A stretch of 64,000 nucleotides of DNA from Clarkia xantiana subsp. parviflora (Eukaryota > Streptophyta > Magnoliopsida > Myrtales > Onagraceae), in assembly GCA_036873135.1 (NCBI GenBank), contig JAPTYO010000002.1:19308452-19372451 (forward strand), given 5' to 3'. Shown here piece after piece: positions 11,273 through 25,923 of this stretch (the first letter of the stretch is position 1; each line of letters begins with the position of its first letter). The notes below the pieces were generated by a model that did no database searches, was not told the DNA's origin, and saw only the letters and a list, made by a program, of their open reading frames with translations. Made by a program: the position numbers and the translations under genes.

Positions 11273-12009
11273 TGGTTAAGAACTTAAAAACTGTCCAAGT
11301 TTGTCTTATGTTTTAATTTGGTGTCTGAGCACAAAATTGATTGTCTCATGTTTCATATGTTACTATTTAGTGTTTCCATTAATTTTTTGATTAAATTTGA
11401 TAGAACTCGATCACGTGACCAACAAGTGACCGAATAAAATTTAGAATGCCGAAATTACCCATCATTTGCCCGGAATAACTGCCATCTCCGATCGTTTTCC
11501 GGCCAGCTCTGATCACCACAGGAGATCCTCCCTCCATTCCGGCCAACTGTCTCTCTCTATCTCTATCTACCTCTTCAATCTCTTCTCTCTTCCTCTCAAA
11601 GATTCAGCTGTGCGGTCCACCCATGAAACTCCGGCCACCTTCCTCTCTATGTCTATCTCTCTCTCCCTCTTCTCTCTTCTCTCTTCCTTTCCAAGAATCA
11701 GCTGCGCGTGTCCAACCATCAAGAGAGGCCATAATCTGCACCTGCACCGCCGTGGACATAACCTTCTATGGAGATTCGAGGCGGCAGCGCGTTAAATTCG
11801 GAGGTGGGTGGCCGAAATCGGGATGGCTGGCCGGAATTGGAGGCTATCCAAAAAAAAAAGTCTTTTCAACTCATTATGTTAAAATTAACCCTAAAATCTA
11901 ACGGAAAATCAAATTACAACAATACTGAAACTTAGGACACTACATATTAACACTTAAATCATGAGACACCAAATTGAAACATCGGTCAAACTTGGGACAG
12001 TTTTTACCC
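11273..12009. mobile_element. MULE-like element, 737 bp
   Basis: Exact 9-bp duplications AATTAATAA at 11264-11272 and 12010-12018. The ends are TGGTTAAGAACTTAAAAACT and its partner ending AGTTTTTACCC, related to the 8964 family. The interior is pyrimidine-rich with CCGGCCA motifs. Open frames inside (109 and 92 aa) look like low-complexity by-products. Confidence 0.85.
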
Positions 12010-12347
12010 AATTAATAATGGCCTCCTTCCCATATCACCTAGCAATTGGAACAAGGAGGTATATTTAATTTCAACCACATACCGATCATTTTGATGAGTA
12101 TGAACTTTGACCAGCTACATTTGTGGTGGAAGAAGAATCTGGCAAAGTTACAGTTATCACCAGAACTGGTTTGATCAAATCCTTTTACCAATATATTAAT
12201 TGGCTTGGGTCCTCACCCCCAAAAGACACAAACCCTTTAAGAGGTACAATCCCAAAATTGGGTCGGCCAACCATTTATGTAAATTACTACGTTATGAACC
12301 GAAAGCATTGACCGGTAACAGCAACAAAATTACACCTCTGGAAAACG

Positions 12348-14482
<2,135 letters not shown>

Positions 14483-15899
14483 TAGTAGAAATACCTTTTT
14501 GGCAGCACAACGAACCACATTTATTTATGGAGACTTTATGAGGCTATACACAGTAAAAAAAGATAGCCATGTTGCATGTGCATAATTTGGTATTCTTATA
14601 TTAGCTCTTAATACTTAATGGATGTTCTTGATTATTAACAGATGGTTCTTTACTAAGTTCCCTTTTTTGTAATTTGTGTTATACTTTTATTTTCTTTCTG
14701 ATTACTAAATAGCAAATTTTTAATATTGGTTGCGACTATTTTCATGATTTAGGTTTTTAATATTTTCCTTTCTGATGTAAAATGCTGCTGCCATGTTTAT
14801 TCAGATATTATTTTGCATGATTCAGTTTATCAATGCGTATGTATCATTATATTTAAACATTTTTAAATTTAACTAACAATTATATTTGGACATGCTCAGC
14901 TGTAAGGTAACACATCCTATTAGTGGCAATAATTTCTTCTCTTTTTTAAAGACTTACCCAGACTTATGGGATTCATGCTTCAAAAAGTTTCAGTTTTCAG
15001 TCTTTGCCTTTATAAGGAGGAGCATAACAGAGTAGGATTTCGAATTTCCTGGTGATATGAGCATGTTCAATCATGTCAAATTTATTTGAAGAGCTTCACT
15101 TTTTTTTTTCCTTTTTCATTCCCGTAGAAGATGCTCCAAACTAGACTTTTAGGAGTTTTTCATATTATTATTATAAAAAAAAAAACTACAGAGTATAAAT
15201 ATGATCATTGGCTTGCTTTGGGAATAAATGTGAGAGCAATAAACAAATATTGTAAGAGGCTCTAGGTTAGCTTGTGGATTATTGATATGCAAACTACTTC
15301 TTTGAGTTTAAAGTATACTATTGAAGAAATTGAGTCCTTTAGTAGGACACTAATTGAGAATGACATAAAATGTGAATCTGCTCTGAGATGTTGATCTCTT
15401 TTAAAGGTAGGCTTAATATGAGGATGAATAAATTTATTTATATATAGATAGATTGTACAGATTCAATTACAAGATAAACTTCACCATGGTAGTTTATTTA
15501 TGTTTAGTAAATGACTTCCCTGATTTGAAACTGAATTATTTTTGTGGAATCGGTTGATGATTGATGAATTAGTTGGACCAACATAATGAAATGATCATTG
15601 CACCTAACTGAAATGATCATTTGAATTTTGAATCACCATAGGTGGTCAACATGGGAGGTCTGATTCTCCATAAATCCTACTAATTCCTATATTTTCTGTC
15701 AGTTTAGGATTGTTCTTCCACTCATTAAGGAGAATCCATCCCAGAAGGCTTGGATTTTGATGTTGGATGGTGGGTTGTATTCAACCTCTGTATGGTTTAG
15801 GTTTAGGGTACAGAGTTAACTGAAATGATTTGTAAAGTTGGTCCTTTCATTATATATGAACACAAATTTAAAGTAGAGTATACTTTCTGTTAGAAATAT
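14483..15899. other. Helitron filler, no gene seen
   Basis: AT-rich DNA without a supported frame between the last captured exon-like island and the terminal hairpin. Confidence 0.5.
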
Positions 15900-16217
15900 G
15901 CGCATGCAACGCATGCGCGTATACAACTAGTAAATCAATGAAACACCAATGAGAAATTAACAACACTGACGTTGATATAGAAGCCCACAAATAGAAATGA
16001 AAAGTAATTAACAAAGTTTCATTGTCCTCAAACTAAAGTTTTCCATTCGCAAAATCTACGACAAGTCGACAATATAGCATTAGGCGATCAGCAAGAAAAT
16101 TATCCCAACAAGTAAACTTAAAATCCTGCAAATTAAATTGGCAATACAATCAAGTACCAAACCGTCCCCCAAACTTAGAATTGAAAATTTCTTCGGTCCA
16201 AACCATAATCACATCTG

Positions 16218-17140
16218 CAGTAAGCACAAATTAATGTTATTACACTGTTTTTTTACACAGATTATAAAGAGAAAACCAAGCACCCGACAGTTGCAATGAG
16301 TTTAAGTTGAGAAAGTAGGGAAAAAGGGAAGGGAAGGTCTCAGCCCCTTCAAACTCTTCAATTTGGAGGATTTCTGTTTTACTTCAAAATGAGATAAGTC
16401 GTAGGAAAATGGACAATAGAATATCCTTAAAATCAACTCATTTCTCCTTAGTTCTTTAGTGATTATTATTATTCAAAAATAATGGGATAGAGACATTTTA
16501 GATGATACAACCTTTCCCTACACTACCAACAACTAAACATTTCATGCATAATATGAAACTAATAATAATTATCATACCAGAAGTCGACATCCCTGCTACT
16601 GAGAGAGCCATCCTCAACCTCCTCAAAAAGGGTTGCATCAAATTCAAAGTCATTAACCAAGCAATTGGCTAAAAAGTCATGCTTGCAGTAAGCCCAACTT
16701 AATCTCATTAAACTGATTTTTTACAAGATGCAAAGAAAACCAAACACCTGGCAATTGCACTAAGTTTAGATTAAGAAAGTAGAGGAAAGGGAAGGGAAGG
16801 TCTCAGTCCTTTTAATCTCTTCAATATGGAGGATTTCAGTTTCACTTCAAAATGAGGGAAGTCAAAAGAAAATGGACAGTAGAATATACTAAAATCAGAC
16901 TAATTTTTATCATTAGTTCTTCTTAAGTAATTATTATTCAAACAACATTTTAGATGATACCACCTTTCCCTAGACTACCAACAACTAAGTATTGCATGCA
17001 TAATCTGAAACTAATAATAATTATCATACCAAAATTCAAGATCCTTGCTACTGATAGGGGTATAAAGGGTTGCATCGAATTCATAGTCATTAGTGGAGTC
17101 ATAAGGGGCCCGGAAATATTTGATTCTTTCAGCACATATA
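16218..17140 (-). repeat. Tandem duplication of the 3' end of F-box copy D (about 463 bp offset)
   Basis: The stretch from the exon-3 acceptor region through the C-terminal coding tail occurs twice in a row (about 16218-16680 and 16681-17140). Shared words include 'gggaagggaaggtctcag' and 'cttcaaaatgag'. The outer copy still carries a tail exon remnant ('gggttgcatcaaattcaaag'). Confidence 0.7.
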
Positions 17141-18153
17141 TTTCCTAGAGAGGAGTTGTCAAGATTAATATTGAAACAGGCCTTAAATCAAGGGACTCCA
17201 AATGGCTGCAGCTGTCAAGTATGGCCTTAAGCCCATTGTTGGTCAACCGATTCCCAAAGAGTTGCAGGTGACGTAACTATGGCATGTTTTCGGATATTGT
17301 CATTGTTTATGTATCATTCTTTTGTGGGCACTTCTCACCCTGCCTATTCATCTTTAATGACTTAAAAAGTGGACAACTTTTACCAAACATATGCAAAGCA
17401 TTTGCAGTTACCAAGTTGCAGTAAGAAATCTCAAGATCCTCCAACAGTGAAAGCCTGTAAGCTGCTTCACATAGGCCAACATATGTGATACGAGCCCTTA
17501 CCAACCGAAGGCGTCTAATCTGTGTGCACCTACTAAGGACCCAAATCCCATTATACCTATTAAGACAAATGGTTAGAGTTGAAATGTAAAACCTAATACA
17601 CTTGTCCACATGGAAAAAAAATGCAGAACAATAATTCATCAGGCAAACAGAACGAAGTAACCATAATAGCCACAATTTAATCAACTACCTCTGAGTGATA
17701 TAATGAAGCAATTCATCGCCAGCAAAATAAAAATCTATGATATAGATATCAATCAAATCACCACAACTAAGGTCTACTGCTTGCTTGCATATACGGTAAC
17801 AATGCCAGGGATCATCGTAATCTTTGACTTCTTCATCCCTAAAGATGACGGTTCTCCACAAGGAGGGATCCTTACAGATACTCTCCCACTAAGCACACCC
17901 TCTGCACATTCTCAGGGATGTCAACTATATCAAGCTTATCTAGTATTGACAAAGTGACCTCTCTCGGAAGCTCCAGCCAATTTGGAGACAATCTTTCCTC
18001 AGCCTCAGGGTCTGGATCCTTCTCCATTAGAGGAGTTTGTGTGCTCAGATTCTCCGCAAAATCAGATTGACGTAACTGAGTAGTGAGTCCAGTGACATCA
18101 AGGTCCAAATAATTTGGAGACGAATTCTCCTTAGACTTATGATCCCTCTCCAT
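17056..18153 (-). pseudogene. F-box/LRR pseudogene, copy D
   Basis: Two exons (about 17689-18153 and 17056-17529) with the family splice sites. The N-terminal extension (MERDHKSKENSSPN ... MEKDPDPEAEERLSPNWLEL) resembles copy C. Lesions: about 2 bases lost in the F-box (RVC then LVGEYL and stop); in exon 2 an E-to-stop (TAA after KNDT) and a D-to-stop (TAG before LRHLQL); a further base lost at the 'LRQC' position. The leader-intron acceptor CTGTCTGCAG is deleted. Clearly dead as a protein gene. Confidence 0.9.
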
Positions 18154-18542
18154 TAGTAGACTATGTGTGATCAAATCCTCGTTCGTTAGTCCTAACACAT
18201 TGAAAACAGTACTTGAGCAAATGAAACAACAACAATTTGTCCAATTTTTATATATTTATTTATTATTACAAATATCGACAAAAACAAGATTATTGAATAA
18301 ATAGATTTATACTACTTTGAACATTCGGGTCACTGTTGCGAACGATACTCAAAGAATCGTTTGAGCTATGGAATTGAATTAGCAGGAACAGTACGCAACG
18401 AGAAAGCGATCAATAGAAAAAAGTGCAAATCAACAAAAATTCAGATGATTATTGAGGGCGGAGCTCAATTATCAAACTAATTAAAGAGTAACTGAACAAA
18501 CCTAAGAAGATAGCAAGAAAGTGAATGTTGCTCAAGCGCATG

Positions 18543-19005
18543 TGTCACGTGCCCGGAGTTTGATGCTCCCAGCGGAATCGGCACGCGGGGCATCCAACTT
18601 TGCCACAACTGGATCAGCACTCAATACTCCCCAATGATCGTTCTCGAAGCCCAACTCGCACTGCGCATACGGACGGAACGGGTCGTGGATAAGGGGTCTC
18701 GCTCCTAAGAGCAGCTTGACTGGTTTTTGGCATGCCCTTGCCATCATCAGGAGAACGGCATTAGCTCCCGAACCATCAAGATCCCGAAGGATGTGCCTCG
18801 CCTTACCGATAACAACCAGGACATTGGAAACCAGCCATTGGCTTGTAAGCGACACCCCATGTATGGGGAAAGATCCACATCCATCACGTCCTGTCCTGGC
18901 TTCCAACTACTACTCCCCCTAAAGAGCTTTATTTACAAAAGCTACTCTAGAAGTAGTAAACGTTGGGTGTGCTCCAACTTGCACCAGTTTTCCAGACACG
19001 TGACA
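18543..19005. mobile_element. Solo LTR, 463 bp (gypsy-like ends)
   Basis: Starts TGTCACGTGCCCGGAG and ends CCAGACACGTGACA (TG...CA). It is flanked by CATG on both sides (18539-18542 and 19006-19009) and interrupts the promoter region of copy D, whose neighbours read continuously through the site (copy C: 'caagcgcatgcagagaagg'). TGTCACGTG...CACGTGACA ends resemble plant chromovirus LTRs. Orientation is uncertain. Confidence 0.75.
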
Positions 19006-19009
19006 CATG

Positions 19010-19485
19010 CATAGAACGTCCAGTCTCCTTCTACTAGATAATGAGTGGAGTAGTGGAATATAAATGAAGGGGTGAGAGGAGAGAGATAGAGAAGCAGAAT
19101 CGTTGGGTGCACACAGAACGAAGCATCGGCCATTAAAATTTTCTGGAACGTTGCCGATAATCAATTCTCGAAGCTCTTGGATTTCCATGGCCTCCGACTT
19201 CCGATAACACTGACCATGCAGAACAAACCAACAGAAGGGCAAGCTCCTCCCTCGCCAATCGCCAGAAATTGTTTACTACCAGAGAATCGGCATTTCCCAT
19301 GGTTTGACTAGATGTCCCGCGGCAATAAGGTTTAAATTAATAAACCCTTTGAACACTAATCATACTAGTCCCAAAAACAAGTATATCTGAGATCCATCCC
19401 CATAAACGTAACGAGGCAATAAGGTTTAAATTAATAAACCCTTTGAGCACTGTGTTTAAGCTAACCGGAGTTCAAAACATTTGGA
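19010..19485 (-). promoter_or_regulatory. Displaced promoter region of copy D
   Basis: Matches the upstream DNA of the other copies, with GTGGAATATAAATG (TATA, minus strand) near 19050 and the 'acagaacgaagcatcggcc' block. It is separated from the gene by the solo LTR. Confidence 0.5.
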
Positions 19486-20370
19486 TTTTAAAATTTGACT
19501 TCCCTATTTTATTTAATCGACCTGAATTCGGTTTTGAAAATTCGGTTCAGTCAATTTCGGTCCGGTTCGGTCCGGTCCAGTAAAATCCGGTTCGGTCCGG
19601 TTTTATTTTCAAATCTTGTTCGATCCGATCCGATCCGGTTCGATAAAATAGGGTTCGGTTCGACACTCAAAAACGGTTCGGTTAGATCCACATAGTTACC
19701 CCGGGTCCGACCCGACCCGACTAGGTCGAACCGATTGAGAAAACCCTGTTCGGTTTATTGTATTACGTCACGGTTTTATAAATATTGGACCGGCCCAATA
19801 ATTTCAAAATGGGTTTGGGCCGAAATGATTACTTGTGGGCTAAGTAGGGTATCAATAATATCTTTAACCCTATTCAAAAATTAGATATATTGATAGTTAT
19901 ATATATTTTCTATATATTAATGTGAATCTATCCTTTTGTTTCTAATTATAGATATATTGTTACCTAGATTAATAATTAAAATATGGTAAACAACATCCCT
20001 AACATGGTCCTGCCGAATTTTACAAACTTGGTGCCTAAGAAATTAAAAATTTTACCTTGTAATTCACTTAGGTTTTCGGCCAAAAACACTAAAGTAAAAC
20101 AAATGTCAAGTTTCAAGATCAAATTTTACTAAAATCAATAATCCAAAGTATAATTTTGATAAAAAAAAAAAATAAATAAAAAATTTAAAAAAAAAAAAAA
20201 AAACTTGTCTTACTTGAAAATCGTGAACATCAAATTTATCAAGAACACCATGAAAATTTCGGATTCACCAACACCCAAAAATCGAAAATTTAAAATTTTA
20301 TTTTTACTTTCGGTCAAAGCATGGTTTTTCAAGAACACCAATTTATCAAAATCAAGAACTCCTAACACAG
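19486..20370. other. GGTTCGG-rich tract, then retrotransposon leader-like AT-rich DNA
   Basis: 19520-19745 is a degenerate tandem of CGGTTCGGTCCGG-type words, probably part of a MITE, though I found no clear ends. 20000-20370 is AT-rich with A-runs and reads as the untranslated internal start of the minus-strand copia element whose LTR follows. No gene. Confidence 0.4.
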
Positions 20371-20969
20371 GCTCTGATACCACTGTTAGATTACGGGGAG
20401 TAATCACTACGGACACTATAAACAAGGTACATGCTAGTAATCTGAATTACGCAACAGAAGAAACACACATACCTTTAGCACAATCCGTAGACCCAAGATC
20501 CTGCTGAGGGAGTTCGCGGCTCTCCGGTCGGCACCCGTAGAGGTCCTTGTTAAAGAAGCCCTACGTGGTATATTCTACACAGCAAAGCCTCTGATCAACA
20601 CGTCGGAAGGGACAGATCTCTGTAGTGATTTGCTCGAAAGCAAATTGGCACACCCTTGGTGTTTATATGGTTCGGCCGATGTGGTGTTATTGGGGGAGGT
20701 TTTTCTCTCTAAAACACTCTAATGAGGGAATAATGATTAGCCTTAATAAAACCCCTAACACCTCTTATTTATAGGAGGAGTAAAGTGGACAACCCTCTCT
20801 ATAATATCCGGCCGGCCATATGCATAGGGAGGCCCAATTTTGGGCCTCTCATGTCAATTGGGATTTGGGTCTAGCCCAATTACCCTAATGTGACATTTAC
20901 CTAAGTTCATTAGGTAAACTATATATATTATGGGCTACCAATTACGGCGCCCATCACCATATGCTAACA
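20371..20969 (-). mobile_element. Ty1/copia 5' LTR (20384-20969) with tRNA-Met primer site
   Basis: On the minus strand the LTR starts TGTTAGCATATGG and ends GTAATCTAACA (586 bp, TG...CA). GTGGTATCAGAGC follows at once (20383-20371), the standard initiator-tRNA-Met primer-binding site. A TATA motif (CTCCTATAAATAAG) lies at about 20760-20780. Only a short internal stretch remains; no gag/pol and no second LTR are visible. Confidence 0.85.
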
Positions 20970-21103
20970 GTTCATATGTCAATTCTCCATTATATGACGG
21001 ATAGGTATAGTCCAAAATGACTTTTGAAACAAGTTTACACTTACATACTTGATTTGGGTGTCAATTCTCGATTATGTGACTGACATGTATATAATTATTT
21101 TTA

Positions 21104-21987
21104 GGGTTAATAACTTAGAAAATGTCTGAATTTTGACCCATGTTAACCGGAGATGTCTGAATTTTCAAAAGTTAATTTGGAAGGTCTGAATTTTTAACTT
21201 TGTTGATATAAGAGGTCTCCGTCAATTTTTGCCGTTAAAACTGACGGAATTTGGTCACATGCTTGGCATGTGACCGGAAATAAACTTAAATCCCGAAAAT
21301 GCCCTCAGACCAAAGTGTGCCACTCACATGCTTGAAAGGAAAAGACGGAAATGCCCTTAAAGCCACCACGGCTCCGGCCACCGCCACCCCGGCTCTGGCG
21401 ACCACTACACCGACTCCGGCAACCACCACCCCGGCTCCGGCAACCACCACCTAACTCCGGTGACCACCACCACGGCTCCGATTGGGCCCAAATCGGAGCC
21501 ACCGGCCCCGATTGGCCCAAATCGGAGCCACAGAGCTCCAGATCGGACCTCTGTGGCCCCGACCTGAGCCACAGAGCTCTCGATCTGGAGCTTTGTTTGG
21601 GCCAATCGGGGCCGGTGGCTCCGATTTGGGCCCAATCAGAGCCGTGGTGGCGGTCGCCGGAGTCGGTGGTGGTCGCCGGAGCTGAGGTGGTGGTCGCCGG
21701 AGTCGGGGTGGTGGTGGCCGGAGCCGGGTGGCGGTGGCCGGAGTAATTTGACTTCGGGGGTAATTTTGTCATTTCACATTTCCTCAAATAATATATTAAA
21801 TAAAACAAAACAATAAAATGGCAAGAATGTCATTTCACATAATTCTGTTAAACTTAACCCTAGAAATGGACAGAAAACCAAAGTTCAACAAATTTGAAAA
21901 TTTAGACCTTCCAAATTAACATTTGAAAATTCAGACCGCTCCGGTTTACATGGGTGAAAATTCAGACATTTTCTAGGTTATTAACCC
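21104..21987. mobile_element. Palindromic MULE-like element, 884 bp, GC-rich core
   Basis: Begins GGGTTAATAACTTAG and ends with its reverse complement. Exact 9-bp duplications TTATTTTTA lie at 21095-21103 and 21988-21996. The two halves are inverted copies through a centre near 21570, so both strands carry similar 130-170 aa frames; these are palindrome artefacts, not genes. The core is built of GGTGGTCGCCGGAG-like tandem words and GGCCCCGATTGGCCC-like blocks. A truncated sister lies at 1-328. Confidence 0.92.
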
Positions 21988-22139
21988 TTATTTTTAATAA
22001 TAAACGTCGAAGTGGATAGAGCTAGCTATTTTTGTCCATTCGTGAAAATTCAACTAGCATTCTGTTCAAATAAAGTCTAGTTAACAATTTATACATTGAA
22101 ACAACAACCATCTAGATTAGAGTTAGACCTTCATCTCTA

Positions 22140-22270
22140 CACTATCAACAACCAAAATTGTATGCATAATGGCATTGATAGTAATAAATTAACATACCGG
22201 TTGTCGGATCATAGATATTGAAATAAAAGTTCGCATTAAATTCAAAGATATTAGTGGAGTCAAACATGAT
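22140..22270 (-). pseudogene. F-box/LRR C-terminal tail remnant
   Basis: Plus-strand words 'acaaccaaaattgtatgc', 'cataccggttgtcgg' and 'ttaaattcaaagatattag' match the tail-exon and donor area of copies C and E. No LRR or F-box accompanies it. Confidence 0.5.
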
Positions 22271-22440
22271 GCTGATGCAGATCACTTGTCCCACACTTCT
22301 TACCTTGTATCCCGTCGTTATAATATTAACACATAACTGTAAATTTAATATTTTTATTTTAGAATTTACCCATCTCAATTTTTAAAAAAAAAACAATAAA
22401 ATTAATTACAATAAATACATGTGTGAAAAAATCACAACAT

Positions 22441-23945
22441 TTTTTTTTTGGTAGAAAAAGGAATGATACTAGAACGAATGTTGAACCGATTCAACACAAA
22501 TCGGTCCAAACAAAAGTCTAACAAGTACTAGTTATTACATCTAATCAATCGGGGCTCGCAAGCTCCCACAATGTCTTTCAGAGTAAAAAGTCTAGCATCT
22601 CTCGGAGGTACACAATGTGTAATAAAACTGGATTGCTGGTGGACTCCAATCCTAGCCATGGCGTCTGCGACCGAGTTGGCTTCCCGATATACATGCCTAA
22701 GTTTGTATCTCTTGAGCTGGAGCAACAAATTCCTACAATCCAAAATAATAGGCATAAGTTTCAGATTGGAGGAGGATTCATCCGAGAGGAGTTGTTGAAC
22801 AGTTAAAGCGTCAGTCTCAATATGCAATGACTCAATTCCCAAGCTAAGAGCAAGAAAGATCCCATCTCGGATAGCCCAAAATTCTGCAACAAGACTATCC
22901 GCAATCCCCAAATTCCTAGAGAAACCGGAGATCCAATTCCCGTTGGAGTCACGAATGACCCCCTGCGCCTGCTTTTCCTGGGTTACCCTTTGAAGCTCCA
23001 TCTGTATTGAGCTTCTTCTATCCATGATCCGGCGGAAGCCATCTGACTTGAACAGTGGTGAGAGACGTCAAAACTTCAACGTGCACAATAGCTTACTGAA
23101 AATGTTTTGCTTGGACAAAGAGACATTAAACACATTATTAGGAAAATGAGTTCTTTGAAAAATAAAAGCATTTCTGTTCTTCCAAAGGTTCCAAAGGCAG
23201 TAAGAAAACAAGGTCCTCCAATCCACACCCTGCACAAATCTATCTTTTTCAGTACAATTAGCCTTAATCCACTCATCCAAGGGCAGACCCAAGGAAGACC
23301 TAAAGTTGGTTGGCACGGGAAAATTTTCCCACAAATGCTTTGCCGGTCCACAACCCCTAATAATATGGTCAATACTTTCGATATCAATGGAGCACATAGG
23401 ACATAAAGGACTGGTGTTACATCCTCTACGGTTAAGAAGCAAGCAAGTGGCTAACCGACCCCTAAAACCAAGCCAAATAAAAAATTGAATCCTCGGGGAA
23501 GTGGGGATCTTCCAAATCCAACTCCAATCTGAGACATTCGGAGAGAGCTGAGACCCAATGAGAGCCTCATAAGCAGATGCGGTGGTGAAATTCCCTGATC
23601 TGGAGAGTCTCCAAATACAAGTATCCTGCAATTGGTTAGACATGCTACCTGGAATGCTTTTAATTGAATCAATAATATCAGCAGGAAGAGCAATAGAAAG
23701 AGTCTCCAAATTCCAACTCCCATTTTGAAAAACATCATTAACTTTCCAATCGTATTCATGAGCCAAAAGAGGACCTTGCACATGCAATCTTAGGGGTTTA
23801 TCTTTAATCCAAATGTCATCCCACAGATTAACATCATTCCCATTTGCAATCGCCCACCCTAGCCCCAATTGCAGAGTGTTAAACCCTTCTTGGATGGCCC
23901 TCCAGTTACAGGGAGTTGGTCGAAAAACTACTTCATCATTTTCCT
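22441..23945 (-). mobile_element. 5'-truncated LINE (L1 type): RT zinc-binding and RNase H domains
   Basis: On the minus strand the frame 23868-23068 contains the end of the RT (GLGWAIANGNDVNLWDDIWI) and the RT zinc-binding region (WIWKIPTSPRIQFFIWLGF; CPMC ... SIDHIIRGC). The frame 23025-22528 contains the RNase H domain (GVIRDSNGNWISGFSRNLGI, ETDALTVQQLL, REANSVADAMAR). The GNPGKAGAG block that opens the RNase H is in another frame, so a small indel separates the two. A poly(A)-like tail (ten T on the plus strand) ends it at about 22441. Everything upstream (endonuclease, most of the RT) is absent, as in a typical truncated insertion. Confidence 0.85.
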
Positions 23946-24427
23946 AGAGGACTGCTTGAGAACAAGACTGAAAGTGTCTTAAATCAAGGGAAGGGACTGT
24001 GCAACTGTCAAGTAGAGCTTTTAGACCCTTGGTTTCAACGGACTTCCATATCCAAAGCTCTCCGGCTTCCATATTGAATTGAGATGAAACATCTCTTTAA
24101 ATTTATCATCCAATAGACCAAATCAGATTTACTAAGATAATGGACTGTATAAATGCACTTCTTACTTCTCTAGTTACAAGATCCATTCCAAACTTCATAA
24201 ACAGATAAGAATACCGAGGTGTTGATATTGAAGGCCACACAAGCAAATGCAGTGCTTCATCAAATATTCCAAAGAAAATGATACAACAAAGTTTCCATGT
24301 CATCAAATTAATACCGCAATAGCAAAGATAAACAAAACAGCATTCAGCCAACATAAATATAAACTGCTAACTAAACTGCTGAAGTACTCCACAATCATCG
24401 TCCCCAAATCTTGGAAGTGAAAACTTA
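23946..24427 (-). other. 3' flank of copy C with LRR remnant
   Basis: Contains 'cttaaatcaaggga' and 'gtgcaactgtcaagtagagc', another decayed LRR block, then non-coding DNA matching the 3' flanks of the other copies. Confidence 0.45.
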
Positions 24428-25923
24428 TCAGTCAGAACCATAATCACACCTGCAGTAAGCACAAATTAGTGTCATTACACTGATTTTCTACATGGATACA
24501 CAGAAAACCAAGTACCCAATACTTATAATACGTTTAAGTTGAGGATATAGTGAAAAGGGAAGGGAAGGGTTTCACTCCCTTAACTCCTTCTCCTAAGTTT
24601 TTCTTCAGTGATTATTATTCAACGAAGTTAAAAAAGGATTAGAGACATTCAGATTATACCATGTTTCCCTACACTACAAACAACCAAACATTAGACGCAT
24701 AATATGAAAATGATAATAATTATCATACCCGTAGTCAACATCCCTGCTATTGAGAGGGTCGTCATCATACTCATCCTCATAGTCAGCCTCATCCTCATCC
24801 TCATCCTCATCCTCGTAGTCATACTCAATCATGGTTGCATCGAATTCATAGTCATTAGTGGAGTCATAAGGGGCCCGGAAATCTTTGATTCTTTCAGCAC
24901 ATATTTTTCCTAGAGAGGAATTGTCAAGATTAATATTGAAACACTGCCTTAAATCAAGGGACTCCAAATGGCTGCAGCTGTCAAGTATGGCCTTAAGCCC
25001 ATTGTTGGTCAACCGATTCCCAAAGAGTTGCAGGTGACGTAAATCTGGCATGTTTTCTGCTATTGCCATTGCTTCTCTATCATTCTTTTGTGGGCGCTCC
25101 TCACCATGCCTGTTCATCTTTAATGACTTAAGAAGTGGACAACTTTTACCAAACATATGCAAAGCCTTTTCGGTTACCGCATAGCAGTAAGAAATCTCAA
25201 GATCCTCCAACAGTGGAAGCCTGTTAGCTGCTGCTTCACATAGTCCAGCATCTGAAAAATCACCCATTACCAATCGAAGGCGTCTTATCTGTGTGCACCT
25301 ATACAAAGGACATAAATCCCATCATACCTAGTAATACAAAAGATTAAAGTTGGAAAGTAAAACCTAAAACACTTGTGAACATGGAAAAAAATGCAGAGCA
25401 ATAATTTATCAGGCAAACAGAACAAAGTCGCCATAACCACATAACTAATCACATACCTCTGAGTGACATAATAAAGCAATTGATCACTACCAATATCTGT
25501 GAGATTGAGATCAACCAAACCCCCACAACTAAGGTCTACTGCTTGCTCGCACATTCTGCCCAAATAACAAGAAGAACCGAACTCATCGAACTCATCTCTG
25601 AAGATTATGGTTCTCCACAAGGAGGGATCCTTACATATACTCTGCCATTGAGTGCACACCCACCACACATTCTCAAGGATGTCAAATGCATCAAGCTTAT
25701 CTAGTATTGACAAAGTAACCTCTCGCGGAAGCTCCAGCCAATTTGGAGACAAACTGTCCTCAGCCTCAGGGTCCGGATCCTTCTCCATTAGTGGAGTTTG
25801 TGTTCTCACCCTCTGCGGATTCTCCACAAAATCAGATCGAAGTAACTGAGTAATGAGTCTAGTGACATCAAGCTCCATCCGATTTGGAGATGGATTCTCC
25901 TCAGACTTATGACCCCTCTCCAT
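24428..25923 (-). CDS. F-box/LRR protein (SKIP19 / F-box-LRR 23 type), copy C, intact
   Basis: Proposed CDS is complement(join(24428..24449,24729..25298,25457..25923)), 352 aa, with no internal stop. The likely role is an SCF substrate receptor. Residues 1-55 form an N-terminal extension (MERGHKSEENPSPN ... MEKDPDPEAED). The F-box follows (SPNWLELPREVTLSILDKL ... CTQWQSICKDPSLW), then LRRs (CTQIRRLRL, LLEDLEISYC, LLKSLKMN, LRHLQLFGNRL, CSHLESLDLRQC). A strongly acidic Glu/Asp tail and a 7-aa last exon (GCDYGSD) close the protein. Splice sites: CTCAGAG|GTATGT, ACAAAG/TATAG|GTGCAC region, TACGG|GTATGA and CTGCAG|GTGTGA. If the last intron is retained the protein instead ends ...YHFHIMRLMFGCL. 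The start is the first ATG after the leader acceptor. It is the only copy in the window with a complete frame. Confidence 0.8.

Noticed and set aside
11466..11901. Plus-strand frames of 92-109 aa
   Set aside because: They lie inside a non-autonomous MULE and are CT-repeat-driven low-complexity sequence.
19520..19745. Possible regulatory array of GGTTCGG words
   Set aside because: Degenerate low-complexity tract of a kind common in MITEs; no ends or function could be shown.
21305..21808. Overlapping 131-167 aa frames on both strands
   Set aside because: They arise from the inverted-repeat structure of the MULE; low-complexity Pro/Gly/Arg chains, not genes.
22441..23945. Host RNase H gene
   Set aside because: The order RT zinc-binding domain then RNase H and a poly(A)-like end identify a truncated LINE.
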